Shown here: one piece after another, positions 1 through 13,058 of the stretch
Layout of the letters: each line of letters begins with the position of its first letter
How positions within the stretch are numbered: position 1 is the stretch's first letter
Source of the DNA: Plasmodium brasilianum
Lineage: Eukaryota > Apicomplexa > Aconoidasida > Haemosporida > Plasmodiidae
NCBI RefSeq assembly: GCF_023973825.1
Contig: NC_090126.1
Location: 620,001 to 684,000 of the forward strand
DNA length: 64,000 nucleotides
Direction: 5' to 3'
Program-made: the position numbers and the translations under genes
Notes under the pieces: generated by a model
Database searches by the model: none
What the model saw: only the letters and a program-made list of their open reading frames with translations
What the model was told of the DNA's origin: nothing

Positions 1-3000
1 TGAAATCAGTATTACTACTTTTATTTGCCTATATTAATTTGTTGTTAGAAATGGTGGTCACTAATAAAGTTCTGTTATTATTCTATAAAAAAAAAAATAA
101 AGAAGGAGAGGGAGAGGTGGAACCTGCTTCAGTACTTTACAGCCTATGTGATATTTTAGTCATTCTAAAATATAGCAATTTTGCGCAGAACGAATGTAAG
201 GAAAATACATTTTTGGATACTAATATATATATAAATAGTATTATACTTGATATTAACATTATCATAACCATCCTGTTAAAAAGTACTTATAATAATACAA
301 TAAATGAAAATATGATTACAAAAAATAATAGATGTTTATTAAATTTTTTAAGTAAATGGAAACAACAGGATATATATTGTGCTAACTATTTGTCTAAAAT
401 TAAAGCTATAATAACAAATTTAAATGAGTTGAACTATTTTAAAAATAAAATAGATGATGTAATTCTATATTTAAAGGTTTTTAAAAAACTTCTATTATTT
501 TATGATACAAGAAACAGAAAAGAACTCTTAGAAGTAATTAAATTTTTAATAGGAATATATATTGAGTTGAAAGCTAACAGAAAAAGTCATGGTGTAGAAA
601 GGAAGGATGATAATATCGTATTTTGGAGAAAAAATACACATTATGAAAAAGTGCTATTTGTTTTTGATTGTATGATATATTTAGAAAATGAAGAATATCT
701 ATTAACATATGAAAAAATATATGACTCCAAAATTATGGATGTAATAAATTATTTAACAAATTTAAAAAATTTGAATATTTTCAGTGAATATATATTAAAA
801 TTTTCTACAAAAATTTGTATTATAGAATTAATTATGCTATTAAATATTCCCCTAATAAGTATACCAAAATCGGTTATTAGTAATTTTAAAAATTTTTTGC
901 GCTCATATACTGTTGAAAGAAAAATTAATGACAAAAATGATTATTATTGCCATTCGGAATATTATTTTTTTATAATAAATTTCTTATTTAAATTTAGTAA
1001 AAGTAAATTACATATGCTTGAAGGGAAAATAGGGAAAAAAAATCTTCAAAAGGATACATTACTAAATAATAATTTTAATGATAGAAATATTAATAAAGAG
1101 GAAAAACTCGTAGAACTGGTAAAATACAACATTGCAGAGGAGGAAGAAATTTCCAAGTGTCATAATTTAAAACACTTTATTTCGGTGAGCATTAAAGAAT
1201 GTGAACAGAAATTTCAATGTTATTTATATAAAAGAAAAAATAAAGATGTAATACAAACTTCTTCACAAGAGGAACACTTTAATATAGAAATTTTTTTGAA
1301 AAACATTTTAACATCGCTTGATTTTTTGATAATTCCACAAATTAATAGTTTTAATAAACCTTTTAAAATAAAAATACTAGACATGTACGTATGGATTATT
1401 GGGTACATTAATATGAATTGTAGCTATTATATAAATGAGTTAAAGTATTATAATTTGATTGACGTATTATTTGAAATTGTTTACAATTTGAATTCCATTT
1501 TTTGTAATTACAGAGATGATGACATTACCGTGGCTGATATCGCTTCTCATACCGCTACTACTACCGCTACTACTACCGCTACTACTACCGCTACTACTAC
1601 CGCTACTACTACCGCTACTACGACCGCTACTACGACCGCTACTACGACCGCTGCTACTACCGCTGCTACTACCGCTACTACTACCGCTACTACTAACGCT
1701 GCTACTACCGCTGCTACTACCGCTGCAACTGCTCCTAATGTACATCGCAAACATAATGGACCATGTTCACAGTCATTCTCATTGATAATTGGCAAAGTTA
1801 AATTTTCCATAAAGGTTTTTGTAAGCAAATTTATGTATAATATGCACCTTTTAAGGATACCTAATGTCTTAAGATTTATACACATATTATGTTCATACAA
1901 TAAAAAATTAAATAATTACAGAAATGATATTGAAGAAATTTTATCAGAGCAGAGTATTAATTTTACCAAGTTACTGTTAAATATAAAGGAAGAGGACAGC
2001 AGCACAATCAGTCCAATTTTAACAAAAATTATTTTTTGTATGTTAAAAAACAGAACGAAAGGGGGTAATTATAAGTTAAAGAAGAATATGATTTTTTACT
2101 TATCTGCTATTTCGAATGATAATTATTGTCACATACTTATACCAGTTATTTATTCATTTACAAATGTGTATGAAAACAAAATCGACTATAACAATTTGCT
2201 TAGATATGAAGACAAGGAAAAGGTTCTTGTTGAATTTTTAAAAACATGTCAAGGAAACTTTTCGAAACACTGGAATTATCTATGTAACTTAGGAAATGTG
2301 AATAGAAGTGCGGATAAATTTGATTGTACAAGTGAGAATATAACAAAAGGGAGTGCAAACAACACTTTTTCGTATGAGCACATATTTAATGATTCCCATT
2401 GGTGTTTTAATAATTACATAATTGAGATAAAAAAAGATGCACTGTTTAAAAATTTTTATTTCAACAGAAATTTCAAATTGTTGATTCAGATCTTAAAAAT
2501 TATGAAACATAAACTAAATTGTTATTTCGAATTTTTGTTTCATATATTTATTACCATATCATACTATATTAATATCTATTATTATGTAAGAAGGAAACTC
2601 AAATCGAGGAATATTTTTTTAAGCCTTAAGCAAATGGAATATAGTAAATACGAACACACAGTAGACTACGCTGCATATGATCTTTTACCACTTTATGAGA
2701 ATAGCAATGTTCATGATAGTAACTATAAGAATAACGGTAATGATGATCGCAGCAATAGCGAAAATGAAAGAAAAAGCGACATAAGTTGCAAACTCGAAGT
2801 AGTGGAAAAAAGTAGGAGTCAAGTGAACTTTCCAAAAACACCTATAATATTGAAAAAAAAATATATCGAGCTAAATATAAAAGATACATATTTGAAGAAT
2901 ATCCAAAAAAAATGCATAGAAAATATTCAGTTTATTATGCTTAACTATGATATTAGGGAACTTAATTTGTTGAAAGTTAAGGACTTTTTTACCTTCTTAT

Positions 3001-6000
3001 TCTACAAAAATTTAAGGAATATAGGGAAAAAGAATAAGTTCTTAAATATTCTATTTAATATATGGTGCAAAAATGAGGCATATTATGATTTTTATGTTAG
3101 TATTATACCTAATTCTGTGTTGACATTAATTAAAGCTATAAATAATAAAAATATTATTAATAAATTAAGTTATTTCGAATGGAATAATTTAACTGATAAA
3201 GTATTCGATATTATTTTACGTTTATGTGGTTATGATTATGGCGATGAGGCAGAGGAATTTTTTAATGTTAAGTCATTTAACAGAATGAGTCATCAAGTAA
3301 AGAATAAAAGTAAGACACATTTTAACTTATTAGTTAAAAAAAAAAATTACAATTTGTTTAATTCGAAAGGAATAAGAATACTAAAACCTTATATTTCAGA
3401 TATTATATTATGTATTAGAAAAACTATTTTAAAAAGATATAAAAATTTTATATTCGAAACGGAAAATGCAACATTATCAAATAGAAAAAGTAAAAAGACA
3501 GAACTAAGAATTATTACCAATAAAGAATTACAAATATTAATTGAGTTGTCTTCGTTTAACAAAAATCAAATACAAAACATGCATATCATTAATATTATCT
3601 GTACCTCTCTGTTGATTAATTGTAAATCTCTGCATAGTACAAATTCGTGTCATATACATAAAATAAAATTAATATTGACAGCAATAAAAAAATTAATTAT
3701 TAATATATCAAAAGAGGACAATTATTTAAGAAAAAGGAAAAAAACAACTTGTAACTTATCTTTTCTTAATGGGGTTGGTGCATTGGTTAAACGGTTCGTC
3801 CATACGGGAAAAGATAATATCGAAGAGAAGGTAACGGAAAGGGGAGAAAGCGTGGCAGAAGGGGACAAAGTAGGAAATAAAAGAACATATGTTTCTTCCC
3901 CCATTTTCTACTACAATTCCCACAAAATGTATATATGCTTTAAAGTAAAAACCATGTTATATGAAATTATTCAGAGGTGTTACGATTTAAGCTGCAGAGT
4001 TCTCGCTGGTGAACTTTTAACTATGGTTGGTTGTATCTTCTTGAAAATAAGAAATATTGAAAAATATTTAGATTGCTTTAAAAAAAGTTTTCTTAAATTT
4101 TTGAGGAAAACTAACGATTTATATTATAACTCCAAATATGTGTTAAAATATATTATGAAAATTCCATTAAAAAATGAAAAAATGAAAAAGAACAAGTACT
4201 ACTCCTTTCTTCAGATTGCTCAAATATTTTGTGGCTTAAACATTTGTAATGAAAGATACTCATTTCATGAATATGACTCGGATGTACAATTTTTAATTTT
4301 TTTAGATCTTTGTAATATTAAAATGCCATTTATTATATCTAATTATTTTTCGAACTTGAGTAAAAATGAAGATATAAATGAAAACAGTAATTGCTGCAGT
4401 AAAAACGATTTGTCTCTTCCACCAAAGGTGGAATGTCAAAGAAATACAACTATAAAAATTGGTAATGGAAGAGCTGTTAACAGTCAGTTTACCTTTAAAT
4501 ACCTCTTTCTAAAGAGTAATAAAATTTTTCTTGAAATACTAATAAGACATTGTTTATTTTTGATCTTTAACGAATCAACCAACGAAATGGTGAGAGATAA
4601 ATCTATTAAATTTATTTTATTTTTTACAAAATTATTGAAGCACTTATTGCAAACATGTGCAAAAATGGGGGGAAATGAATATGTTTATAATATAAGCATT
4701 GTTAGAGATATTAAAATATACGTACATTTTGTTGTTAATATAATAATGCCCAAAGCTTTGAATGCATTAAAAAAAAACATCAACGATTTTACAAAAATTT
4801 CTCTGGAAATTATACTTACGTCATCAAAAAATATATGCCCTTATATAAACATATTAAATTTTTTAGATATAGAAAGCTTTTTAAGAGATGTTAAAAATTC
4901 GCGTGTAAGGAATTATGTATTAAATGAAAATACTAACTCGCTATTTTGCTTTAATGCAATAAAGGAAAAATATTCCAGAGAGTTTCACACTGTCAAGAGA
5001 GATAAGAAAAGAAATAATGGTATAATAACAAACTTTAAAATATTAGAAAATTTGTTATTTTATGATCTATACTACAATATAGTTGCTAGGAAAGACAAAA
5101 GGTATAATGAACATTTATCAACTACCTACAGAGAAAATTATAAGCAAGAAACTGTAATTCAAAATTTATTAGACCTAAAATCTGAAAACAACGCAAAAGG
5201 TGTAAAAAGATTACTTATCATTGCACCAGATCTGTGTACATACACAACTTGTAAAATAGTAATACCTTTAGCATTAAATTATGTTTTACAAACAAGTTCG
5301 AAAAAAGAAACATACAACAAATTTCTTAGCTTAAATAGTATAAAATTACTTGGTTTATGCCTAGAAAAGGTTGGAATAAAAATTGTATACAATTTATTGC
5401 ATATGCTACTATCAGAGCTGAAGAAGAATTCCTTTAATAAATTATACATTGAAAAATCAATAAGTCATATAGCGCGAAAGTATGATTTTAAAGAATTTAA
5501 AGAAATGAAATTTAACCCGTATTTATACTTCAGTAAAAATGTAATGAACCAGAAGGAGAAAAGAAATGAAGCAGAGTCTGATACTGTTAAATCGGATAAT
5601 GAAGGACAGAATAAAAGAGAAGATATTAAGGCTCAGTATTTAAGCTCAAATGGATGTGAAGAAGAACGAGCTATACGCCCGAATGAAGTATCATCTATAA
5701 AAGAAATAAACTCAGGTGTAGAAAATGTAACCTATATAAAGAAAAAATATAATTTACATTGCAATAAATTTATTCAGTATATTCTTCCGCAGTTAAAATT
5801 TTTAATGTTTGATAGAACATTGATGAACAATAAGAAAAAAAAAAAAAAGAGTTATATAAACGATTTAGTTGTTGACCATAAAAACAAGGATGTTGTAGCT
5901 AAGCCGGATATGATCATATCCTTTTTAGTAATATTAAATAAAATGAATTATAATTTTCAGAAAGAATTGCATAAAATAATATATAAATTATGCTATTGTT

Positions 6001-9000
6001 TGTCCTCTAAAACAAATAATATAAGAAATGAGTCAAAGAAAACGTTATGTTATATATCCATGTATCTCGGTTTGAATTACTTTGATTTAATTATAAAACA
6101 AATGTCTGATTATTTAGTAAAGGGTTATCACATATCAATTTTTTTATGTACTGTCAACTCAATTTTAGAATATGCACTATATGAAAAGGATAAATTTCTA
6201 GATAAAAATTATCTTAAAATAAACTTCAACACATTAAATGAAGGTAATATAAAGAAGAAGAAGAAATGCCAGGAAGATATAGAACTAGAAGAACTTTTTT
6301 CCTATAAAAACATATGTACCAATATTTTCAATATGATTAAACTAGAAATTATAAATGAAATTGACAAAAATACAGAGGATGTTAATAAAACAAGAATAAA
6401 GAGGAAAACAATGGAAAGTAAAAAGACTTATGGAAGCAATATAATTAAACTGTTAACAACTGTAATGCCAGAAAAATGTATAGAAAATAATATATTAACC
6501 TTTTTGGAGAGCTTATTTAGTGGTGAATCTTTCGAATATAATGAAGTGGAGAAAAATTTTATATTTAAAAAGAAATACATAAATATTATTTCTTGCTATT
6601 TTAATAATTTTATAAAAGGCATAGAAGAAAATAAAAATATATCTCACACATTTATGTTAAATATTATTTACAAGTTATTGATAAAATCAATTTATTTTTT
6701 TAGAGGAGATAGTTATGAAAATTTACTTGCTGTTATGAAAAATTCCAACTATTTATTTTTTAAGTATAATTTGGTAAATGAAGTACATGGCTTTAATCAT
6801 TTTAAAAAATGTTTACAGTTTTTTATATCAGCAGAAACATCGCAAGAAAAGTATTTAGGTTATAATTATGAACACAAGAGTATTCAATACCCCGAGAAAA
6901 GAAGCAATTTGGATCTAATACAAGGCTCATTTCAAGCAAAAAATGTATACGAGTTAATTGGTAAGACCAAGAAGTTTGATTTTAGGGTGCATGCACAGGT
7001 TTTAGCTAGGGTGTCCATAAGGTTACTAATATTTATTATTAAACGATCGTCTCGTATATTTTCCGAAGACAGTGAAAAATTAGACATGTGCGAAGAAGCA
7101 AAGCAAGATAAAAATTTAAGTAGCAACATCACTGCTGAGTTAAATAGAAATAATGATAATGAAAATAGAAGTAAATGTATTGAAAATAGTAGTAATTGTA
7201 TTGAAAATAGTAGTAATTGTATTGAAAATAGTACTAACTGTATTGAAAATAGTAGTAATTGTATAGAAAATAGTACTAACTGTATTGAAAATAGTACTAA
7301 CTGTATTGAAAATAGTACTAACTGTATTGAAAATAGTATTAACTGTATTGAAAATAGTAGTAGTAGTAATAATAATAGAAATAGTAATATTATTGTACCT
7401 AATGGAAAAACAGTGGAATGGACCCAATATAACTATAAAGGTAGCACAAAGAACAGTTCAGCGATCGATAATTTGAATGTTAAAAAGGAACAACAAATGG
7501 CAGTTAATATATGTGTGAATGATAAGGAAGGGACTATACAATATATAGGGCAGAAGAATACTGAAGTAAATTGTGAGACTTATTCAGGGTTTATTGAATA
7601 TATTCGTTTAATTGAACCGTTACTGGTTTATTGCTATTGTTATGGGAAAGAAGAAGTATTTATTCTATCATCAAAATGTATTAAAATCATTAAGAGAAAG
7701 AAATATAGCGATTTCAAAAAGTTTGGAAAATTAATAATATTATCATCCATAGATATATTAAAAAATATACCTAACTATTATAGTAAAGAGTTTGACAAAC
7801 TCATTTTAGCCTGTATTGATACCCTCACCTCTTTGATAAAAAGTAATAACAAAAATGACTTTATGTCTTGGCTTAATTCGGATGTGTCACATCATGCGGA
7901 CTCAATTAACAATTTGAAGAGCGATCAAAATGACGCGTACAATGGTACCCCCAGTGGTACCCAAAATAGTAGCCAAAACGATAGTACTGCTTCTAATAAT
8001 ATGAGCAAAATAGTAGGAACATTGGATAGAATTAATCGCAACCACATAAATAAAGTCAAACGACAAAAAAAATTGAATTATCTGCTAGATGGTAACATCT
8101 TATCTATGCAATATAATAATGAGGAGGAGGCGGAACATACCTCATATGAAGAATCAATCAATTCATTAAGATATTGTTTAATTAACCAAATATCTTTATT
8201 ACTGGATAGTAAAAATCACGTGTGGGAGTTATTACTACTATTAAAAAATTGCTTGCTTCGTGAAGATATAAATAATATTGTTAAGCATCATTCTATTATT
8301 TTAAAAATAAATGGTTGTATTGATCAAATTTTCACAATAATGATTAAAGAATCTTATAATTTGAAATTATCTTTTTTATGTGGTCAGATTTACATTGACT
8401 TTTTGATGCGCTTTCCTATATCACAAAAAGAAAAAAAAAAAAAATTTTTTCAAATATTGAATAACTTAAATGATGAAAATGATGACTCAAGAATTGCTGT
8501 TTTGAATACTATATTTTTGTTCTTAAATAGAGTTAATGCAAAATTATTGAAAGAAGAATTTTACTACGTTACCTATGCTAGTCTTTTAGTTAATTTTTCT
8601 AATGAAACGAACTGTAAGTGCAAAAAAATGTATGTATTTTTATTAACATTGCTCTTTCAACAAGTAAATGATTTAAATTATGTTTTTAATTCTTATAAAA
8701 TTTTAAAACACAATTTGATATTCTCCTTGAAGTCTACCATTGTTTATACTTACTTGTATTTATTGCCTGTCTTTACATCAATTTTTTTTAAAAATATGCC
8801 GTTGTACTATCAAATTATTCTGAGTGAAATTTCTTTTGAAAATAACCAACAGATTAATTCGAAAGAGTATAAAAAAAGGAGAAAGAATAAAATTAAGCAG
8901 CTGTGCTCAGAAGAAAATAGTATTAGCAATAGTAATATAACATATGATGAACTAGAGCAAGGTGAAGACAGTTCTTTAGAGAAATATTCAGAAAATCATC

Positions 9001-10613
9001 TGAACTCCATTCGTAATTATTTCTTAAATGAATTACTGAGATACTCCAATAATGACAAAAATAAGAATAAGTGTAATGAAGAAGAAAAAAGAAAAAAGAA
9101 AAAGGAAAAAAATAATGCGTCTGCCTACGCACAAGAGGATAAGATTATGTTTATGAGGAACCAATTAGAAGATTTATTTTTATCATTAGTGTTTTATATA
9201 ATTGGAATAACTTGCGCAAATATAAAAACATATATGAAAGAAGATAAAAATTTAATTCATATTTTCACATCTTCTCAAAATATTATCTATTTTTGTAATC
9301 ACTACGTTATATATAAAGAAATTGATGCTGATATGGTGTATTTATTTTATAAGTCGTTAGAGCAAATTTTTTCATATATAGACATTGATTTAATAGAAAA
9401 TTTATTGTTTGAAAAATGTATATATGAAAAATACGCCCACGAAAAGTATAAGGTATACTTTTTAAAACATGATAACATTAAATGTTTTAAGAGAGATATT
9501 GGCGCATGTCATACTAAACAACATGTCAATATAATACACAACATAGATGCGGATTATGAAAAATTAATTTTATACTATTTATACTTCTGGAATTTAATAT
9601 TTGAAAATGGGCTATTTAATAATAATTCATATATACAAATTACATCAGTAAAAATATTGTTGAATTATATAAATAAAAAAGTGGCATATCCATTTTTCCC
9701 TTTGCTGCTAGTTAAATTATTTTCTTCCAATACATTTATTATCAATCTTATTATTAAAAAAATGTTATCACTACTTTTAAATTCGTACTTTCTTGAACAT
9801 TTTTATATATATCATAAGGAAATTAGTTTTCTCCTTTCAAAAATATGCAAACTGTTAATTCGTTTTCCGTGGATTACCAACGGTCTTGAGGAGGAAAAGG
9901 AGCAAAGTGAACTAAGTTATAAGAAAAATTCTATAAAGAACATAGATTTAAATAATACGTTAAATCCTTGCATCGGGTTTAATGGTGCCACACCAGTGCA
10001 AAATGGAATAGATTCTACTGTTGTGGAACAGAATACTCCCAAAAAACAGTATGAAAATAAGGATGATCATTTAAATAACTCAAGTGATGGTGAAGAATTT
10101 AATAGAGTATACGCTATTTTGCAGAATGAAGAATATATAGTAGCGACTTATAATACATATGACTATAAAAATGATCATGGAAATTCTGAAATTGGTGAAG
10201 ATATTGAGATGACCAAAGAAATGTTATCATATAGCAAATTTTTTTTAATTATCGTTACATTATCACGTGGAATAAGCTTACACTTAAAAAATAAAAAAAA
10301 ATCATTTACAAGAATATTAACCATATTAAATACTTTTAAAAATATAATTAATGATTTTCCACCACAACTCTGGAATCTTGATAATGGAATAATTAATAAT
10401 GTTATTTCTCCTTTATACAAAATAGCATCCATTTATAAAAAAAAGTACGCATATTAACGCCAAATAAATGTTTCTAAAATATATGTTTGTGGGTGTTTAC
10501 AAAATAAATTACAGCTTTCAAATAATGCTTCTTTTTTCTTATTTAAAGAGATTGCTATAAATATTTCACCACACATTTTTGTTTACATTATGTGAATAAG
10601 TTATGATTTATTT

Positions 10614-10646
<33 letters not shown>

Positions 10647-11205
10647 GATATTTCGTTGAGGATGAAAATATTTTTGAAGAAACGAGTGTATACAAAAAGT
10701 TTATTTATTTGTCGAGTTATTCGTGGCATATTATTTCTCTCTTAGAGGAAAAATTACAGAATAATAAGAACATTTTTAATAAAGCCTTCGTGCAAACCAG
10801 ACAGGTAATAAGAACAAAATCATCCTTTTCTTCTGTATCTCCCGTTTTACTTGTTTCTTATGTTTTGCATGTTTTTTTTGTGTCAAAACTCTTCTTTTTT
10901 TTTGCCCCCATTTTTGTAATGTACATATATTTTAAAAACAATTTTTGTACGTAATTAAAAAGGATCATCATAATATTAGTGCATGCATATTTTATATGTA
11001 CTTAAGTATGAATATTTATTTTTATATATATTTATTTATTTATATGAACACCGTTTTTTTCTTCCCTTTGCAGAGAATTAACCGAATTAGGTTTATCAAG
11101 AAAAGAAGAAAGAATATATTAGCTGTGAAAAACCCCACGTTATATACGTTAAATAAGTTTAAGAAAAGGGAGAAAAAAAAAATGAAAAAAAGGAAAGAAA
11201 TGTGA
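1..11205 (+). CDS. UTP20: UTP20-like U3 snoRNP / SSU processome protein (5'-truncated by window edge, 3 exons seen)
   Basis: Probable homologue of UTP20/DRIM, a giant HEAT-repeat nucleolar protein of the U3 snoRNP needed for 18S rRNA processing. The frame is open from base 3 with no stop before the first ATG (51), so the true start probably lies outside the window. Seen: a helical, Lys/Asn-rich protein of more than 3400 residues. Around nt 5990-6180 is a block resembling UTP20's conserved region (RNESKKTLCYISMYLGLNYF, then a 'LVKGYHISIF' element). The main exon runs to 10444, with donor GTACGC at 10445. Acceptor AG ends at 10647; exon 2 is 10648-10804 (phase fits: codon aa|a = Lys). Intron 10805-11073 is followed by exon 3, 11074-11205. 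The spliced tail (FNKAFVQTRQ joined to RINRIRFIKKRRKN, then AVKNP and a Lys-rich end) resembles the basic UTP20 C-terminus. It is longer than yeast or human UTP20 (about 2500-2800 aa) through low-complexity insertions. The family call rests on remembered motifs, not a search. Confidence 0.75.
1549..1734 (+). repeat. Thr/Ala-coding ACC-GCT-ACT-ACT minisatellite inside the UTP20-like gene
   Basis: Imperfect 12-bp tandem array (unit accgctactact) encoding a Thr/Ala run within the large exon. Variants gct, acg and aac interrupt the second half. It is noticeably richer in G+C than its surroundings. All six frames are open across it, so the antisense Ser/Gly and Val/Ala ORFs here are shadows. Confidence 0.9.
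7171..7362 (+). repeat. 21-bp tandem repeat encoding a Cys-Ile-Glu-Asn-Ser heptad in the UTP20-like gene
   Basis: About nine copies of a 21-bp unit (tgtattgaaaatagtagtaat with T/C/A changes) encode the heptapeptide NCIENS[S/T/I]. The copies are nearly identical, which points to recent expansion. The array sits in a hydrophilic insertion between two helical blocks, so it is probably a disordered loop. Confidence 0.9.
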
Positions 11206-12217
11206 ATTTTTAGAACAAATCTACATTTTTATGTAAAATCCAAAAAATATTTTTTTTTTTTTTTTTTAATATTTTGTTTGAACCGTGTAAGAAATCATTC
11301 ATAATGTTGAAAGTACATAATTATGTATATTATAACGTGCATATAAAGCAAAATAAACAAAAAGATACCATTTTTTGTTAATTAAAGTTTGAATTTTTAT
11401 TCGCACTTACACGAGTGATAAAAATATAGGACATGTTGTGATGTTTTTGTTCTTTTTTTTTTTAAGAATTATAGGACTTGCGTCTTGTACCTATATGAAC
11501 TATAAAATAAAGAGCTCATTATAAAACTTAATTTTTGAGTTAAAATCAGAAAAAAAAAAAAAAAAAGAAAATTAAAAAAGTCTTTTTAAATTAAGCTTAA
11601 TTTACAGTTTCTATAATTTTCATTTTAAAAGAAAAAAGAAAGGTAGCTATTACTATGTATTACCCCTGTCACATGTATATGTAAGGTTCGATTATATTTA
11701 TGTCTTATTTATATATATTGTTAATTGTTCTATTTAAGGAAAAAAAATATGAATTATTCCTTGGCAATGTACAAATATTTATTTATTACACAACAATAGT
11801 GAAATAGCCTTTTGTTTGAATTTCCTTTTTTTTCATTTTGAAAATTGTGAAGTGTACATATATATATATATACATTCTAGAATAGACGTATTTTATTTAA
11901 AATACCAAAATGATTGGTTCCTTCTTTTTTTCATTTTTTCTCTCATTCTTTTTTTTTTTTTTTTTCAATATTGTAATAATATTTCTTTTTTTTTATTACA
12001 CCATATATTTATCAAGAAAAACTTAAGGGAAAAAGAAATGTGCCAGTAGATGGTTGTACTTTGAGTTGAAAAAATATAGGAGCTATAAAGATGAATGAGT
12101 ATTTTTTTATCCTATTTTATTTTCATGTTAAATGGAATAAATAAGCAACTTTTTAAAGGTGATATTTACTAATTTTTTTAAAAAACCTTACCCTTTAATA
12201 CATAAACCCAGATAAAA
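11206..12217. other. Intergenic spacer between UTP20-like gene and small gene
   Basis: A+T-rich, with several poly(T)/poly(A) runs (11253-11268, 11551-11567, 11950-11965) and a short TA microsatellite near 11860-11872. The only long frame (11816-12049) is Phe/Ile-rich, has no recognisable motif and looks like chance. I see no RNA gene. Confidence 0.6.
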
Positions 12218-13042
12218 ATGGAGATAAAAAGGATAATTTCAATAATTTCACTTTTAGCTTACACTTTTATTATATCAAAAGAAAAATTGAAGGATAGACA
12301 AAAATGTTACAACCATAACCACACTTTCAGAGGAGTTACTGACTGTTTCAGAGGTAACTCAAATAACATGCTCTATTTTGCATTATACAGAAAATTAGTA
12401 CATAATTCAAATTTTTTATATTATAATACTCTCATTAGCAAAAATGGCCCAAATTTGACAGTACACCATAAGAACTATCAAAGGTAAAAATATTGCAATG
12501 ATTTTTCAAATCACGTTAATTAAGGAATATAACATTATATGCATGCAGTAAGTGGTGCATTACACTTAAACTACATTTTCGCATATAATCATAAATAAAT
12601 AAACTACATATTATAAGCATTCACTGTTTTTGAGGATGATGATTTACGTAACATGTCAAATTGTAACAGTGCCCTACTTTAATTTTTCCATTATAGTATA
12701 TATACGCATATGCACATATATATATATATATATTTTATTTATTTTTCTGTTAGCTATGTCGAGCTAAACGAAACTCAACGCCCATTAATAGTTATGTGCT
12801 TCTCAATGTGTGGGAGCTTTCCTTTGGAAGTAGCAGAAATTCCTAAAAATATCATAAATGAAAAAAAGAATCTAATTACTCATTTTGTGCATAGTACTCG
12901 AGTTAAGGTTAGCAAAAAAGTATAAGTACCTTATAATTATTTTAAAATAAATTTTTTTTTTTTTAATTCTGGTCATTTTGTATAGCATTATGTACATGGA
13001 CATAAGTATAAGTATGTACGTATATATATACCTAGACTTTAG
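12218..13042 (+). CDS. Small spliced protein of unknown function with hydrophobic N-terminus
   Basis: I do not recognise the family. Exon 1, 12218-12483, starts MEIKRIISIISLLAYTFIIS, which could be a signal peptide or signal anchor. The donor is GTAAAA at 12484. Acceptor TTAG ends at 12753; exon 2 starts at 12754 and joins in phase (ag|c = Ser) to give SYVELNETQRPLIVM and onward, with much better coding texture than the flanks. Exon 2 either stops at 12925 or uses the strong GTATAAGT donor at 12920 and, after a 66-bp intron ending tatag at 12985, adds an 18-residue exon (HYVHGHKYKYVRIYIPRL) that stops at 13042. Either way the 3' end is 16-133 bp from the CRMP start, a very small gap for Plasmodium. 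All donors I tested leave phase 0, so splicing into the CRMP frame does not work. A transit-peptide-bearing organelle protein is possible, but nothing shows it. Confidence 0.55.
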
Positions 13043-13058
13043 TTCACAATACGACAAA

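Noticed and set aside
1467..1900. Several long frames on both strands over the Thr/Ala repeat
   Set aside because: They are repeat shadows: a 12-bp array has no stops in any frame. Only the UTP20-like frame continues on both sides.
11680..11700. GGTTCGATTA as a tRNA T-loop
   Set aside because: No matching acceptor, D or anticodon stems can be drawn around it. I found no tRNA in the window.
12978..13058. Upstream in-frame ATG (12978) as the CRMP start
   Set aside because: It would bury the clear signal peptide 27 residues inside and begins with a Tyr/Ile/Met-rich stretch typical of translated spacer, partly overlapping a likely exon of the small gene.
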